A DNA stretch of 64,000 bases. Source: Mesorhizobium xinjiangense (GTDB lineage: Bacteria > Pseudomonadota > Alphaproteobacteria > Rhizobiales > Rhizobiaceae). Location: positions 110,510-174,509 of the forward strand of contig NZ_WOAC01000009.1 of NCBI RefSeq assembly GCF_009749525.1, in the 5' to 3' direction. Position 1 is the stretch's first letter. Each line of letters begins with the position of its first letter. Below the pieces are notes generated by a model. That model was not told the DNA's origin and did no database searches. It saw only the letters and a program-made list of their open reading frames with translations. A program made the translations under genes and the position numbers. Shown here one piece after another: positions 51,868-60,672 of the stretch.

Positions 51868-53316
51868 TCAGGACTTCAATGCGCCGGCAAGCGCCGCGTC
51901 GACCAGTTCGTCCGCCGTCATGCGCGCGCGCACCTTGGCAACGAAGTCCGCCCCGGCCGCCTTGGCAGGCTCGGGAAGCGCATCGTATTCGGCAATCGCC
52001 TTGTCGTAGTCGCCTGCCTTGATGGCCGCCTCCATGCGCGCCACGATCGCCGGCACGCTGTCGCCCTCGACATCGCCCACCGGCCGCACGCTGACCAGCG
52101 ACTGGGCGCTCGAATAGAGCCGTTCGACGAAGCTGGCTTCCTCGTTCACATTCTGCGTGGAGCGGACGATGGACGAGGCCGCATCACCCGCCTCCTCGGC
52201 GATCGCCTCGCGCGTCGGCACGCCGGCGGCGGCGAGATCGCGCAGCGCCGCGATCTCCGGGCCATAGGGGGCGAGCGTCGCATAGGTCTCCAGTTCGTCC
52301 ATGAAGGGCGCGCCGCGGTCGATCGCCGATTTCAGCGCCGAAGCGGCGATGGCCTGCGCCAGGCGCGGATTGTCGGCCTGCTCGTCAAGGCGGGCGGCGA
52401 GTTCGGACATGCGCGTCTCGAGCGTGGCCAGCCGTTCATCGAGACGATTGGCCCGGTCCGACTGCTGGGTGACGGACTCCTGCGCCGCCCTGGCTGCCTC
52501 ATTTGCCGTCTGCACCGTATCTTCGAGGGCCCCGAGGCGTTGCTCGAGCGACTGCACGGATTCGCTGGAGGCAGCGTCGCCGGAAGCCCTATTCTCCATA
52601 CGCTGCTCGATATCGTCGAGCCGGGCACCGAGCGCCGCAACCGCCTCGCCGTTTGCGCCCGGCGCCGAATCGCCGGCGGCGCTCAGCGACGCGACGGTGG
52701 ATTGCAGTTCGTCGAGCGACAAGCTTACCGAATCGATGCGCGCATTGGCCGCGTCGAGCGCCGCGCTTGCGCCCTCGGCGCCGTCTCCATCGCTTTCGGC
52801 CAGCCGGCGGTCGATTTCAGCCACCTGACTTTGCAGTGCCGCCACGGCTTCACCGCCCGATCCTGCCCCGACGGACGGGACGACGCCGGAATATTGCAGC
52901 CCGGCCGCCGCCGCCAGGGCGACGATCCCTCCTGCAACACCGGCGCCGAGCGCCGGCATGCCACCGGTGCGGCGTGCCGGCCCGGCGGTCGATTCGGGCC
53001 TGGTTTTCGACGCGCCGGAACCGCCATCGCCGGGCGGGCCACCCTTCTGGCCCGGCTTCGGCTCCGTCTTGCCGGGACCGGCCGCGTCGCTTTTTGCCGG
53101 CGCGCTTTCGTCCTTGGCCGCGTCAGGCTTGCTTTCGGCATTGCCGGCCTTCGGGTCCGCCGCAGCGGCGGATTTGGCCTGCTTGTCTTGCGCGACCTTG
53201 TCGGGCTTGTCCGGCGTCTCGGCGGTATCGGCACGCGAGACCTCTTTCGGATCGAGATCGATCGTCACCGGATCGCGACGGGATTTCGAGTGCCGGGGTT
53301 TGGGCGATTGGACCAT
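51868..53316 (-). CDS. Alphaproteobacterial Mic60/mitofilin-like protein (COG4223)
   Basis: A 482-residue membrane protein. A long Ala/Lys/Pro/Asp-rich cytosolic N-terminus (about 110 residues) precedes one membrane helix (GGMPALGAGVAGGIVALAAAAGLQYSGVV). A periplasmic coiled coil follows (about residues 165-290), then the mitofilin C-terminal region (about 290-480). This order is the hallmark of bacterial homologues of the mitochondrial crista protein Mic60, which sit next to heme genes in alphaproteobacteria. ATG 53316 has GGAG upstream and is preferred over the 13-codon-longer frame. It may shape intracytoplasmic membranes or contact sites. Confidence 0.87.
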   Translation of the reverse strand: MVQSPKPRHSKSRRDPVTIDLDPKEVSRADTAETPDKPDKVAQDKQAKSAAAADPKAGNAESKPDAAKDESAPAKSDAAGPGKTEPKPGQKGGPPGDGGSGASKTRPESTAGPARRTGGMPALGAGVAGGIVALAAAAGLQYSGVVPSVGAGSGGEAVAALQSQVAEIDRRLAESDGDGAEGASAALDAANARIDSVSLSLDELQSTVASLSAAGDSAPGANGEAVAALGARLDDIEQRMENRASGDAASSESVQSLEQRLGALEDTVQTANEAARAAQESVTQQSDRANRLDERLATLETRMSELAARLDEQADNPRLAQAIAASALKSAIDRGAPFMDELETYATLAPYGPEIAALRDLAAAGVPTREAIAEEAGDAASSIVRSTQNVNEEASFVERLYSSAQSLVSVRPVGDVEGDSVPAIVARMEAAIKAGDYDKAIAEYDALPEPAKAAGADFVAKVRARMTADELVDAALAGALKS

Positions 53317-53394
53317 TGCTCGCTCCGCAATCTGTTGGCAGGCCGCTGGTAGCACATTGGCACGCGCGGCGCAGGCTTGTGTAGTGATTTTGCC

Positions 53395-54096
53395 TCAGCC
53401 TTTCGGCAGAAGCGCAAACAGCGCCTCCTCGTCCGGCCGGCCCGCAACCCGGACGCGCTGCGTGCCGAGTCGCCCCAAAGCGTCGGCCACGGCCGGCGAG
53501 AGACAAAGGAATTGTGTCTTTTCAAAGCAGGGCGCGAATTCGTCACTGCCGGCCAGGCCGGCGAGCGCGCGCGCGCCGTTCGGCGAGTAGACAAGGGCGC
53601 AATCGACCGCGCCGGCGCGCTTCAGGATCGCGGGATCAGGCGTCAGTGCGCGTGTCTCATAGGTCTCGAGCGGCGTGCAGGCATAGCCGGCCGCGGCCAG
53701 AAGCTGTTCGAATTCGCAACGGCGGGTGCGGCCGCACAGATAAAAAATGTGCGCCCCGGCGGGCAGTCTTTCGCCGATCGTCGCGGCGAGCGAGCGGCTG
53801 TCTCCGCCCGCTGCCAGAACATTCTTGAACCCGGCCTCGCCCGCGAGATCCGCCGTGCGTGCACCAACCGCGAAACACGGCGTCTGCAGCAGCGACGTTA
53901 ACAGGCGCGAATCGGCATGGCGCAGCGCATTGGCGCTGGTTACCGCCACCGCATTCGGGACCGTTTCGGGCGGTGTCTGGCCGGCAAGCGGCCGTGTTTC
54001 GCTGAGCGGCATGACGAGCGGTGCATGACCGAGTGCGGCGAGGCGCCGCGCCGTCGCGCTCGCCCCGGGCTCGGGCCGCGTCACCAAAACCCGCAC
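53395..54096 (-). CDS. hemD: Uroporphyrinogen-III synthase
   Basis: A 233-residue protein closing the tetrapyrrole ring with inversion of ring D. Similarity in this family is low, but MRVLVTRPEPGASATARRLAALGHAP, NAVAVTSANALRH and LVYSPNGARAL match the HemD pattern, and the position after hemC is decisive. The start is GTG 54096, four bases after the hemC stop. The frame extends 29 codons into hemC without similarity. Confidence 0.92.
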   Translation of the reverse strand: MRVLVTRPEPGASATARRLAALGHAPLVMPLSETRPLAGQTPPETVPNAVAVTSANALRHADSRLLTSLLQTPCFAVGARTADLAGEAGFKNVLAAGGDSRSLAATIGERLPAGAHIFYLCGRTRRCEFEQLLAAAGYACTPLETYETRALTPDPAILKRAGAVDCALVYSPNGARALAGLAGSDEFAPCFEKTQFLCLSPAVADALGRLGTQRVRVAGRPDEEALFALLPKG

Positions 54097-54100
54097 CGAC

Positions 54101-55030
54101 TTATTCCCAGGTCTCGAAGAAGCTGCTGCCCGCCTTGGCCCGAACGCGCTCGCCGGCCTCACGGCCGATTTTCGCGGCGTCACCCGCCCGGCCTTCGGCC
54201 GAAATGTCGTGGCTCACGCTCCCATCCGGCGTCAGGATGAGGCCGGAGAAGGAGAGCCGGTCGCCGTCGATCCGCGCCAGGCCGGCGATCGGGGTCCGGC
54301 ACGACCCGTCGAGCGCGGCGAGAAACGCCCGCTCACAGGCGAGCACGGTGCCGGTCTCGGCATGATCGATGGCGGCGAGCATGGCTTCCACCCGCGCATC
54401 GCCCGTTCGGCTTTCGATGCATATGGCGCCCTGGCCCGGCGCCGGCGGAAATTCCTCGGGCGCCATGAGATCGGTGATGCGGTCTGTCATGCCGAGCCGG
54501 CGCAGCCCGGCATGGGCGAGCAGCGTTCCGTCGACCCGCCCCTCGTCGAGCTTCTTGAGCCGCGTCTGCACATTGCCGCGGAACATGACGACCTCGATGT
54601 CGGGCCGCATCCGCCTGATCAGTGCCTGGCGGCGCAGCGAGGAAGAGCCGACCACCGCGCCCTCGCGCAAATCCTTCAGCCGTGCCGCCGTGCCGCCGAT
54701 GAAGGCGTCGCGCGGGTCCTCGCGTTCCAGAAAGGCGGAAAGCCTGAGCCCCTCAGGCAACTGCGTCGGCATATCCTTCGAGGAATGCACGGCGATGTCG
54801 ATACGCCCGTCGATGAGCGCTTCCTCGATCTCCTTGGTGAACAGCCCCTTGCCGCCGGCTTGCGACAACGGCCGGTCCTGGATGCGGTCGCCGCTCGTCG
54901 AGATCACCTCGACGGCGAAGGCCTCCGCCGGAAGGCCGTGCGCAGCCATCAGCCGCTCACGCGTCTCGTGCGCCTGCGCCAGGGCCAGGGCGCTGCCGCG
55001 CGTTCCGATCCTCAGTTGTGCTGTTTGCAT
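54101..55030 (-). CDS. hemC: Hydroxymethylbilane synthase (porphobilinogen deaminase)
   Basis: A 309-residue enzyme that polymerises four porphobilinogens. The dipyrromethane cofactor attaches to Cys244 in [24 protein letters not shown] opens the fold, and the substrate-binding arginines are in GSSSLRRQA and FRGNVQTRL. It is the first gene of hemC-hemD-mic60-hemY and divergent from tsaD across 82 bp, as in many alphaproteobacteria. Confidence 0.97.
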   Translation of the reverse strand: MQTAQLRIGTRGSALALAQAHETRERLMAAHGLPAEAFAVEVISTSGDRIQDRPLSQAGGKGLFTKEIEEALIDGRIDIAVHSSKDMPTQLPEGLRLSAFLEREDPRDAFIGGTAARLKDLREGAVVGSSSLRRQALIRRMRPDIEVVMFRGNVQTRLKKLDEGRVDGTLLAHAGLRRLGMTDRITDLMAPEEFPPAPGQGAICIESRTGDARVEAMLAAIDHAETGTVLACERAFLAALDGSCRTPIAGLARIDGDRLSFSGLILTPDGSVSHDISAEGRAGDAAKIGREAGERVRAKAGSSFFETWE

Positions 55031-55112
55031 GGGGCCATGTCCGTGCTAACTCCCGTGCCGTCTCGGGCTCGATCCGGGACCTTCCTATTCCGGAAAGGGC
55101 AGCGCTGCAAAC

Positions 55113-56222
55113 ATGGGCGCAGGCAAAGGCGAAATCAGGGTGCTCGGCATCGAGACGAGCTGCGACGAGACGGCGGCCGCGGTCGTGTCGTGGTCGCGGT
55201 CGACCGGTCCGCGCATCCTGTCGAACGTGGTGCTGAGCCAGGTCGAGGAACATGCAGCATTTGGCGGGGTCGTGCCGGAGATCGCCGCGCGGGCCCATGT
55301 CGAGGCGCTGGACGGCATCATCGAGGCCGCGCTCGCCGAATCGGCGACCGGGCTCGCCGAGGTCGACGCCATCGCCGCGACCGCCGGACCGGGCCTGATC
55401 GGCGGGCTTCTCGTCGGCCTGATGACCGGCAAGGCGCTCGCGGCCGCCACCGGCCGGCCGCTTTATGCGATCAATCACCTTGAAGGCCACGCCCTTTCCG
55501 CCCGACTGGAGGGCGATGTCGCATTTCCCTATCTGATGCTGCTCGTCTCCGGCGGCCACACCCAGATCGTTCTGGTCAAGGGTCCGGGACAATTTGAGCG
55601 CTGGGCCTCGACGATCGACGACGCACTCGGCGAAGCCTTCGACAAGACGGCCAAGCTGCTTGGACTGCCCTATCCCGGCGGCCCCAACGTGGAACGCGCC
55701 GCGGCAAACGGCGATCCGCACCGCTTCGACCTGCCGCTGCCGCTGAAAGGCGAGGCGCGGCCGGATTTTTCCTTCTCCGGCCTCAAGACGGCCGTGCGCC
55801 AGGCGGCGAGTGCGATTGCACCGCTGTCGGAAAGCGACGTCGCCGATATTGCCGCCTCGTTCCAGAATGCCATTGTCGAGACGCTGAAGGATCGCGTGGG
55901 CAGGAGCCTGGAGCGGTTTCAGGCCGAATTTGCCGACATTGCCGGGCCCGTTCTCGTCGTCGCCGGCGGTGTGGCCGCCAACAGCGCCATACGCTCCGCC
56001 CTTCTCGAGCTTTGCCGCGGGCGCGGCTTCACCTTCCTGGCGCCGCCGATGGAACTGTGCACCGACAATGCGGCGATGATCGCCTGGACGGCGATCGAGA
56101 GGATCAATGCCGGCATACGGCCGGACGCCGAGGCAATGGCGCTCGGGCCGCGCTCGCGCTGGCCGCTCGACGAGCGTGCCGCCCCGTTGATCGGCACCGG
56201 CAAGCGGGGGGCCAAGGCATGA
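55113..56222 (+). CDS. tsaD: tRNA t6A threonylcarbamoyltransferase TsaD
   Basis: A 369-residue ASKHA-fold protein that transfers the threonylcarbamoyl group to A37 of ANN-decoding tRNAs. [14 protein letters not shown] is the start-of-fold motif, and the metal ligands are the histidines in [50 protein letters not shown] and a late [14 protein letters not shown] are family hallmarks. Gene divergent from hemC; gpsA follows with a 4-base ATGA overlap. Confidence 0.97.
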   Translation: MGAGKGEIRVLGIETSCDETAAAVVSWSRSTGPRILSNVVLSQVEEHAAFGGVVPEIAARAHVEALDGIIEAALAESATGLAEVDAIAATAGPGLIGGLLVGLMTGKALAAATGRPLYAINHLEGHALSARLEGDVAFPYLMLLVSGGHTQIVLVKGPGQFERWASTIDDALGEAFDKTAKLLGLPYPGGPNVERAAANGDPHRFDLPLPLKGEARPDFSFSGLKTAVRQAASAIAPLSESDVADIAASFQNAIVETLKDRVGRSLERFQAEFADIAGPVLVVAGGVAANSAIRSALLELCRGRGFTFLAPPMELCTDNAAMIAWTAIERINAGIRPDAEAMALGPRSRWPLDERAAPLIGTGKRGAKA

Positions 56223-57208
56223 GTGCCGGCACGGGAACGACGGCGGTTCTCGGCGGCGGCGCCTGGGGCACCGCATTGGCCGTGACGCTGGCGCGCGCCG
56301 GTGCGAGCCCGCGCTTCTGGGTGCGCGACCAGGCCGCCGCCGACGCGGTCAATCGCACCCATTTCAATCCGCAATATCTTCCGGGCATCCAACTCGACGA
56401 CCGCCTGGCCGCGACGACCGACCTCGCCGCCGCACTGGAGCGCACGGACTGCGTGCTTCTGGTCGTGCCTGCCCAGGCGCTCGCCGGCTTTCTGCGCCAG
56501 GCCGCGCCGCACATCCCCGCCGGTGCACCGCTGGTTATCTGCGCCAAGGGCATCGACGCCGAAAGCGGCGATCTGCTGTCGGCGGTCTGCGAGAGCATCT
56601 TGCCGAACAATCCCGCAGCCGCCCTTTCGGGGCCGAGCTTTGCGACCGACGTGGCGGCGGGCCTGCCGACGGCGGTGACGGTCGCCGCTCGGGACGGCCA
56701 TACGGCGGCAACGCTTGCCGCACGGCTCTCCACCTCCACCTTGCGCTGCTATTCCAGCGACGATCTGACCGGCGTGGAGGCGGCCGGCGCGCTCAAGAAC
56801 GTCATGGCGATTGCCGCCGGCGCGGTGGCCGGCGCCGATCTCGGCGCCAGCGCCCAGGCCGCCATCGTGACGCGCGGCTTCGTCGAATTGCGCCGGATCG
56901 CGCAGTCCTTCGGCGCGCGCGCCGAAACGCTGATGGGCCTGGCGGGCCTCGGCGACCTGTTCCTGACCTGCGGTTCGGGCAAATCGCGCAATTTCGCCTA
57001 TGGCCTGGCGCTGGCGCGCGGCGAGCCGCTCGACGGGCGTCCGCTCGCCGAGGGCGTGGCGACCGCCGGCATAGCGCTGAAGATCGCCCGCGAACGTGGG
57101 CTCGAAGCACCGATCACCGAGCAGGTGGCGAGGATCCTGGATGGCGATATCACCGTGCGCGAGGCGATGAACGCCCTACTCGCCCGCCCCCTGAAAAGCG
57201 AAACATGA
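56219..57208 (+). CDS. gpsA: NAD(P)+-dependent glycerol-3-phosphate dehydrogenase
   Basis: A 329-residue enzyme making sn-glycerol 3-phosphate for phospholipids. The nucleotide-binding [16 protein letters not shown] and the catalytic Lys in [17 protein letters not shown] are visible, as are GPSFATDV and [22 protein letters not shown] 56219 overlaps the tsaD stop and is followed by the usual N-terminus. The longer frame upstream lies inside tsaD. Confidence 0.97.
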   Translation: MSAGTGTTAVLGGGAWGTALAVTLARAGASPRFWVRDQAAADAVNRTHFNPQYLPGIQLDDRLAATTDLAAALERTDCVLLVVPAQALAGFLRQAAPHIPAGAPLVICAKGIDAESGDLLSAVCESILPNNPAAALSGPSFATDVAAGLPTAVTVAARDGHTAATLAARLSTSTLRCYSSDDLTGVEAAGALKNVMAIAAGAVAGADLGASAQAAIVTRGFVELRRIAQSFGARAETLMGLAGLGDLFLTCGSGKSRNFAYGLALARGEPLDGRPLAEGVATAGIALKIARERGLEAPITEQVARILDGDITVREAMNALLARPLKSET

Positions 57209-57239
57209 CCACGAAACAGACTGGATTTGCGGAGACCGT

Positions 57240-57539
57240 ATGATGCTGTTTGCCCTGATCTGCACCGACAAGCCCGACCACCTTCAAATGCGCCTCGATA
57301 CGCGGCCCGACCATGTGGCCTATCTCGACGGCCTGAATGCGAAGGGAACGCTGAAGGCTGCCGGACCTTTCCTCGATCCCGACGGCAAGCCGAACGGCAG
57401 CCTGGTCATCGTCGAGGCCGCCGATCAGGGCGCAGCAGAAGCGATCGCTCAGGCCGACCCCTACGCCGTCGCCGGCCTCTTCTCGTCGGTGGAAATCCGC
57501 CCCTGGAACTGGGTCTTCAACGCACCGGAGCAGGTCTGA
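57240..57539 (+). CDS. YciI-like protein
   Basis: A 99-residue dimeric alpha-beta barrel protein. MMLFALICTDKPDHLQMRLDTRPDHVAYLDGL carries the YciI start with the conserved H in RPDHVAYL, and DPYAVAGLFSSVEIRPWNWV is the C-terminal strand. GGAG precedes the tandem ATG codons at 57240 and 57243. It is part of the tsaD-gpsA-YciI-EVE cluster: 31 bp after gpsA and overlapping the EVE gene by one base. Confidence 0.88.
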   Translation: MMLFALICTDKPDHLQMRLDTRPDHVAYLDGLNAKGTLKAAGPFLDPDGKPNGSLVIVEAADQGAAEAIAQADPYAVAGLFSSVEIRPWNWVFNAPEQV

Positions 57540-57964
57540 TGCAATATTGGCTGTTCAAGTCGGAACCGTTCAAGTTCTCCTGGGACATGCTCAAGGCCAA
57601 GGGAGAAACGGGCGAGGAATGGGACGGCGTGCGCAACTACCAGGCGCGCAACAACATGCGTGCCATGGAAATCGGCGACCGCGGCTTCTTCTACCATTCC
57701 AACAAGGGGCTGGAGGTCGTCGGCATCGCCGAGGTCTGCGCGCTCGCCCATCCCGATTCCACGACCGACGACCCGCGCTGGGAATGCGTCGACATCCGCG
57801 CCGTGAAGGACATGCCAAAGCCCGTGTCGCTCGACGACGTCAAGGTCAATCCGAAGCTCGCCGAAATGGTTCTGGTCAATAATTCGCGCCTTTCGGTGCA
57901 GCCGGTGCAGGCCGACGAATGGGCCGAAATCTGCCGCATGGGCGGCTTGAAAAACGAGGCCTGA
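57539..57964 (+). CDS. EVE-domain protein (PUA-like, modified-base reader fold)
   Basis: A 141-residue protein consisting of one EVE domain: MQYWLFKSEPFKFSWDMLKAKG, EEWDGVRNYQARNNMRAMEIGDRGFFYHSN and the C-terminal LSVQPVQADEWAEICRMGGL. EVE proteins are related to YTH and PUA readers and may bind modified nucleobases. The start ATG overlaps the YciI stop (TGATG). The setting beside tsaD suggests a housekeeping role rather than a defence role. Confidence 0.9.
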   Translation: MQYWLFKSEPFKFSWDMLKAKGETGEEWDGVRNYQARNNMRAMEIGDRGFFYHSNKGLEVVGIAEVCALAHPDSTTDDPRWECVDIRAVKDMPKPVSLDDVKVNPKLAEMVLVNNSRLSVQPVQADEWAEICRMGGLKNEA

Positions 57965-57997
57965 GGGCGCGGCTCCGGCTGTTTCGCGCGCGAAACG

Positions 57998-58660
57998 ATG
58001 GTTGCCATGACGCTTTCTCCTGAAAAGGCCGCCACCTTCATCCGCGCCAACACCACGCTGGCCAGTCCGCCGCATGTGCCGGAAATCCGCCTGCACCTGG
58101 CCGACGAGGCGCACGCGCTCTGGCACCGCACCGAGGATGAGCTGAACGAAATCGGCCTGCCGCCGCCCTTCTGGGCCTTTGCCTGGGCCGGCGGACAGGG
58201 ACTCGCGCGCTTCGTTCTCGACAATCCGCACACGGTTTCCGGGCTGAATGTCCTCGATTTCGCGTCCGGCTCCGGCCTGGTGGCGATCGCCGCGCTCAAG
58301 GCCGGCGCGGCAGCCGTGACGGCCGCCGATATAGACCCTTTCTGCCGCGCGGCAATCGCGCTCAACGGCGAGGCCAACGGCCTCACGCCCGATTTTTGTG
58401 CCGACGACCTGATCGGCACAGATGCGGGATGGGACGTGGTTCTCGCCGGGGACGTCTTCTACGACCGGGAACTGGCCGAGCGACTGGTCGGATGGTTCGA
58501 CGCGCTCGCCGCACGGGGGGCGAGCATCATTGTCGGCGATCCCGGCCGCGCCTATGTTCCGCGCAAGCGGCTTACCGAACGCGCGCGCTACGAGGTCCCG
58601 GTAACGCGGGCACTCGAAGATGCCGAAGTCAAAAAGACCATTGTCTGGGACTTCATCTGA
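57998..58660 (+). CDS. Class I SAM-dependent methyltransferase, METTL20/ETFB-lysine methyltransferase-like
   Basis: A 220-residue methyltransferase. The SAM site VLDFASGSGLVAIAALKAGAAAVTAADIDP holds motif I and the acidic end of strand 2, LAGDVFYD is motif post-II, and GDPGRAYVPRKRL follows. The N-terminal LPPPFWAFAWAGGQGLARFVLDNP and the order of motifs resemble bacterial METTL20 homologues, one of which (Agrobacterium) is known to methylate the beta subunit of electron transfer flavoprotein. That substrate is an inference here. Starts at 57998 and 58007 are both possible. Confidence 0.82.
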   Translation: MVAMTLSPEKAATFIRANTTLASPPHVPEIRLHLADEAHALWHRTEDELNEIGLPPPFWAFAWAGGQGLARFVLDNPHTVSGLNVLDFASGSGLVAIAALKAGAAAVTAADIDPFCRAAIALNGEANGLTPDFCADDLIGTDAGWDVVLAGDVFYDRELAERLVGWFDALAARGASIIVGDPGRAYVPRKRLTERARYEVPVTRALEDAEVKKTIVWDFI

Positions 58661-58679
58661 AGCAGGTGGCGCCCGCCGT

Positions 58680-59216
58680 TTATCTGCAGACGCGCAACAC
58701 GCTGCCCGGCCGCAAGACCTGCAGGAGCCGCAGCATGGTGCGCCGGGAGACGGCCACGCACCCTTCCGTCGGCCGGTAGCCGGGCCGCGCCAGGTGCAGG
58801 AAGATGGCGCTGCCGCGACCGCGGATCGCCGGGCGCATGTTCCAGTCGAGCACGATGCACATGTCGTAGAGGTGATCCGGCCGCTGCATGCGCTCGTGGC
58901 TCGCGCGATAGGGCAGGCGCACCGGCCGGTTGTAGTTGCGGTCGCCGGGCGCGTCGCACCAGCCGAGATCGCTTGTCTCGCGCCAAAAGGCCAGCCGCGA
59001 TGGCCTGCCGGGACCGCGTCCGGGCCGGTAGTAGCCCCACAGCACCCGCATGGCGCCCAGCGGCGTCGCCCCGTCTCCCTCGCGCTTGAAGGCGGTGATT
59101 CCGCCCGCGCCGAGCGCGCAGGGAAACACCTGTCCGTCGAGCCACAGAAGCCCTTCGGCCGGCCGTCCGGGGCGCGGCCGGACCACGATCGGCAGCGGCC
59201 TGGCCGCAATTCTCAC
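58680..59216 (-). CDS. L,D-transpeptidase (YkuD fold, COG3786 type) without signal peptide
   Basis: A 178-residue protein. The active site is HLARPGYRPTEGCVAVS, with catalytic Cys in EGC and a His upstream, the pattern of the COG3786 branch rather than the SHGC pattern of periplasmic Ldt enzymes. No signal peptide or lipobox is seen from the chosen GTG 59216, which has GAGG six bases upstream. An ATG at 59381 gives a longer product, also without a signal, that would overlap the cenR start. Export may be by another route, or the enzyme may not act on peptidoglycan. It is divergent from cenR. Confidence 0.83.
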   Translation of the reverse strand: MRIAARPLPIVVRPRPGRPAEGLLWLDGQVFPCALGAGGITAFKREGDGATPLGAMRVLWGYYRPGRGPGRPSRLAFWRETSDLGWCDAPGDRNYNRPVRLPYRASHERMQRPDHLYDMCIVLDWNMRPAIRGRGSAIFLHLARPGYRPTEGCVAVSRRTMLRLLQVLRPGSVLRVCR

Positions 59217-59364
59217 GCCTGCCTCATTGCGCTCACGAATTTTGGAGTATGATTGAACCGGCGAACAAATCACGGTGATCGGCTTTCGTAACCTGTTGGT
59301 TGCGAATAGAGCGAGTCGAGTTTTGCCCGCAATTGCGTTCTTGTGCCAGGAAACAGGATGAAAG

Positions 59365-60048
59365 ATGACTTCACGTTCCATTCTGATTGTCGACGATGAC
59401 CAGGACCTCCGCGAGACGCTCGTCGAGCAATTATCGCTCTACGAGGAATTCCGCGTAATCCAGGAAGCAACAGCCGGCAAGGGCATACAGACGGCGCGCG
59501 GCGGCCTGATCGATCTGCTCTTGATGGATGTCGGGCTGCCCGACATGGACGGCCGCGAAGCGGTGAAGATCCTGCGCAAGGGCGGCTTCAAGGCGCCGAT
59601 CGTCATGCTGACGGGCCAGGACACCGATTCGGATACGATCCTCGGCCTGGAGGCCGGCGCCAACGACTATGTGACCAAGCCCTTCCGCTTCGCCGTCCTG
59701 CTTGCCCGCATCCGCGCCCAGTTGCGCCAGCACGAGCAGAGCGAGGACGCGACATTCGTCGTCGGCCCCTACACCTTCAAGCCGAGCCAGAAGCTGCTTC
59801 TGGATCAGCGCGGCGGCAAGGTGCGGCTGACGGAGAAGGAAGCCGCCATCATCAAGTACCTCTACCGCGCCGACCAGAAGGTGATCACCCGCGACGTCCT
59901 GCTGGAGGAGGTCTGGGGCTACAATTCCGGCGTTACCACGCATACGCTCGAAACTCATGTCTACCGCCTGCGTCAGAAGATCGAGCGCGATCCTTCCAAT
60001 GCGGAAATTCTTGTGACAGAAAGCGGCGGATACAAGCTCGTCCCGTGA
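59365..60048 (+). CDS. cenR: OmpR/PhoB-family response regulator CenR
   Basis: A 227-residue regulator. Receiver domain residues 1-120: acidic pocket VDDDQ, phospho-acceptor Asp55 in LLMDVGLPDMDGR, and Lys in VTKPFRF. C-terminal winged helix (about 135-227): RLTEKEAAIIKYLYR and HTLETHVYRLRQKIE. The sequence is very like alphaproteobacterial CenR/OtpR, an essential or near-essential regulator of cell envelope integrity. No sensor kinase (CenK) is next to it. The divergent gene is an L,D-transpeptidase, a plausible envelope target. Confidence 0.9.
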   Translation: MTSRSILIVDDDQDLRETLVEQLSLYEEFRVIQEATAGKGIQTARGGLIDLLLMDVGLPDMDGREAVKILRKGGFKAPIVMLTGQDTDSDTILGLEAGANDYVTKPFRFAVLLARIRAQLRQHEQSEDATFVVGPYTFKPSQKLLLDQRGGKVRLTEKEAAIIKYLYRADQKVITRDVLLEEVWGYNSGVTTHTLETHVYRLRQKIERDPSNAEILVTESGGYKLVP

Positions 60049-60174
60049 GTCGGCAAAGTGCGCGCCGCGGGCGCGTGATCGCGCGACATTGGAATCGCGT
60101 CAAATCAAAGGGTTGGATCGGCAAACCGATTCCGTAAAGCGGGGAGCCGAACCAGGGGAGCCGGGAAGACCTGA

Positions 60175-60633
60175 ATGGCGCTCGATGACGATATCGGCAT
60201 TCTGACCGGCGTGGAATTGTTCGAGGTTCTGTCGCAGGAGCAGCTTCGCCTTCTTGCCTTCGGCACCGAACGTCTGAGACTGCCGCCGGGGCGCGAGCTC
60301 TACCGCGAGGGCGCGCCGGCCGATTGCGCCTTCGTCGTCATCCAGGGACAGGTGACGCTGTTCACCGAACAGGACGGCCAACGCATCGCTCTCGCCTCGC
60401 ACGGCAAGGGTTCGGTGCTCGGCGAACTGGCGCTGATTGCAGAGACGACGCGGCTGACCGGCGCCATGGCCGAAACCGAGGTCGAGCTGATGCGTCTCAA
60501 CCGCACGCTGTTCCGGCGCATCCTGGAGGAGTATCCGGATGTCGCGGCGGCGCTGCATCGCCGGCTCGCCCAGCGTTTCGCAGAGATGACGGAGTCGATC
60601 GGCAATCTGGCGCCGAAATTCTCGCAGGACTAA
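60175..60633 (+). CDS. Cyclic-nucleotide-binding domain protein
   Basis: A 152-residue protein made of one cNMP-binding beta barrel (LFEVLSQEQLRLLAFGTERLRLPPGRELYREGAPADCAFVVIQGQVTLF...GKGSVLGELALIAETTRLTGAMAETEVELMRLNRTLFRRI) and short helices. GELALIAE is the phosphate-binding cassette helix, but the following Arg-Thr/Ser pair is not a perfect match, so nucleotide binding is uncertain. There is no DNA-binding domain. ATG 60175 follows cenR by 126 bp. Confidence 0.83.
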   Translation: MALDDDIGILTGVELFEVLSQEQLRLLAFGTERLRLPPGRELYREGAPADCAFVVIQGQVTLFTEQDGQRIALASHGKGSVLGELALIAETTRLTGAMAETEVELMRLNRTLFRRILEEYPDVAAALHRRLAQRFAEMTESIGNLAPKFSQD

Positions 60634-60672
60634 TTTTTGCCCGCCCGGCTCGGCACAGGATGCGCATGCGGC

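Noticed and set aside
57539..57964. EVE-domain gene as part of a defence system
   Set aside because: EVE domains occur in anti-phage enzymes, but here the gene is standalone and in a conserved housekeeping cluster with gpsA and tsaD.
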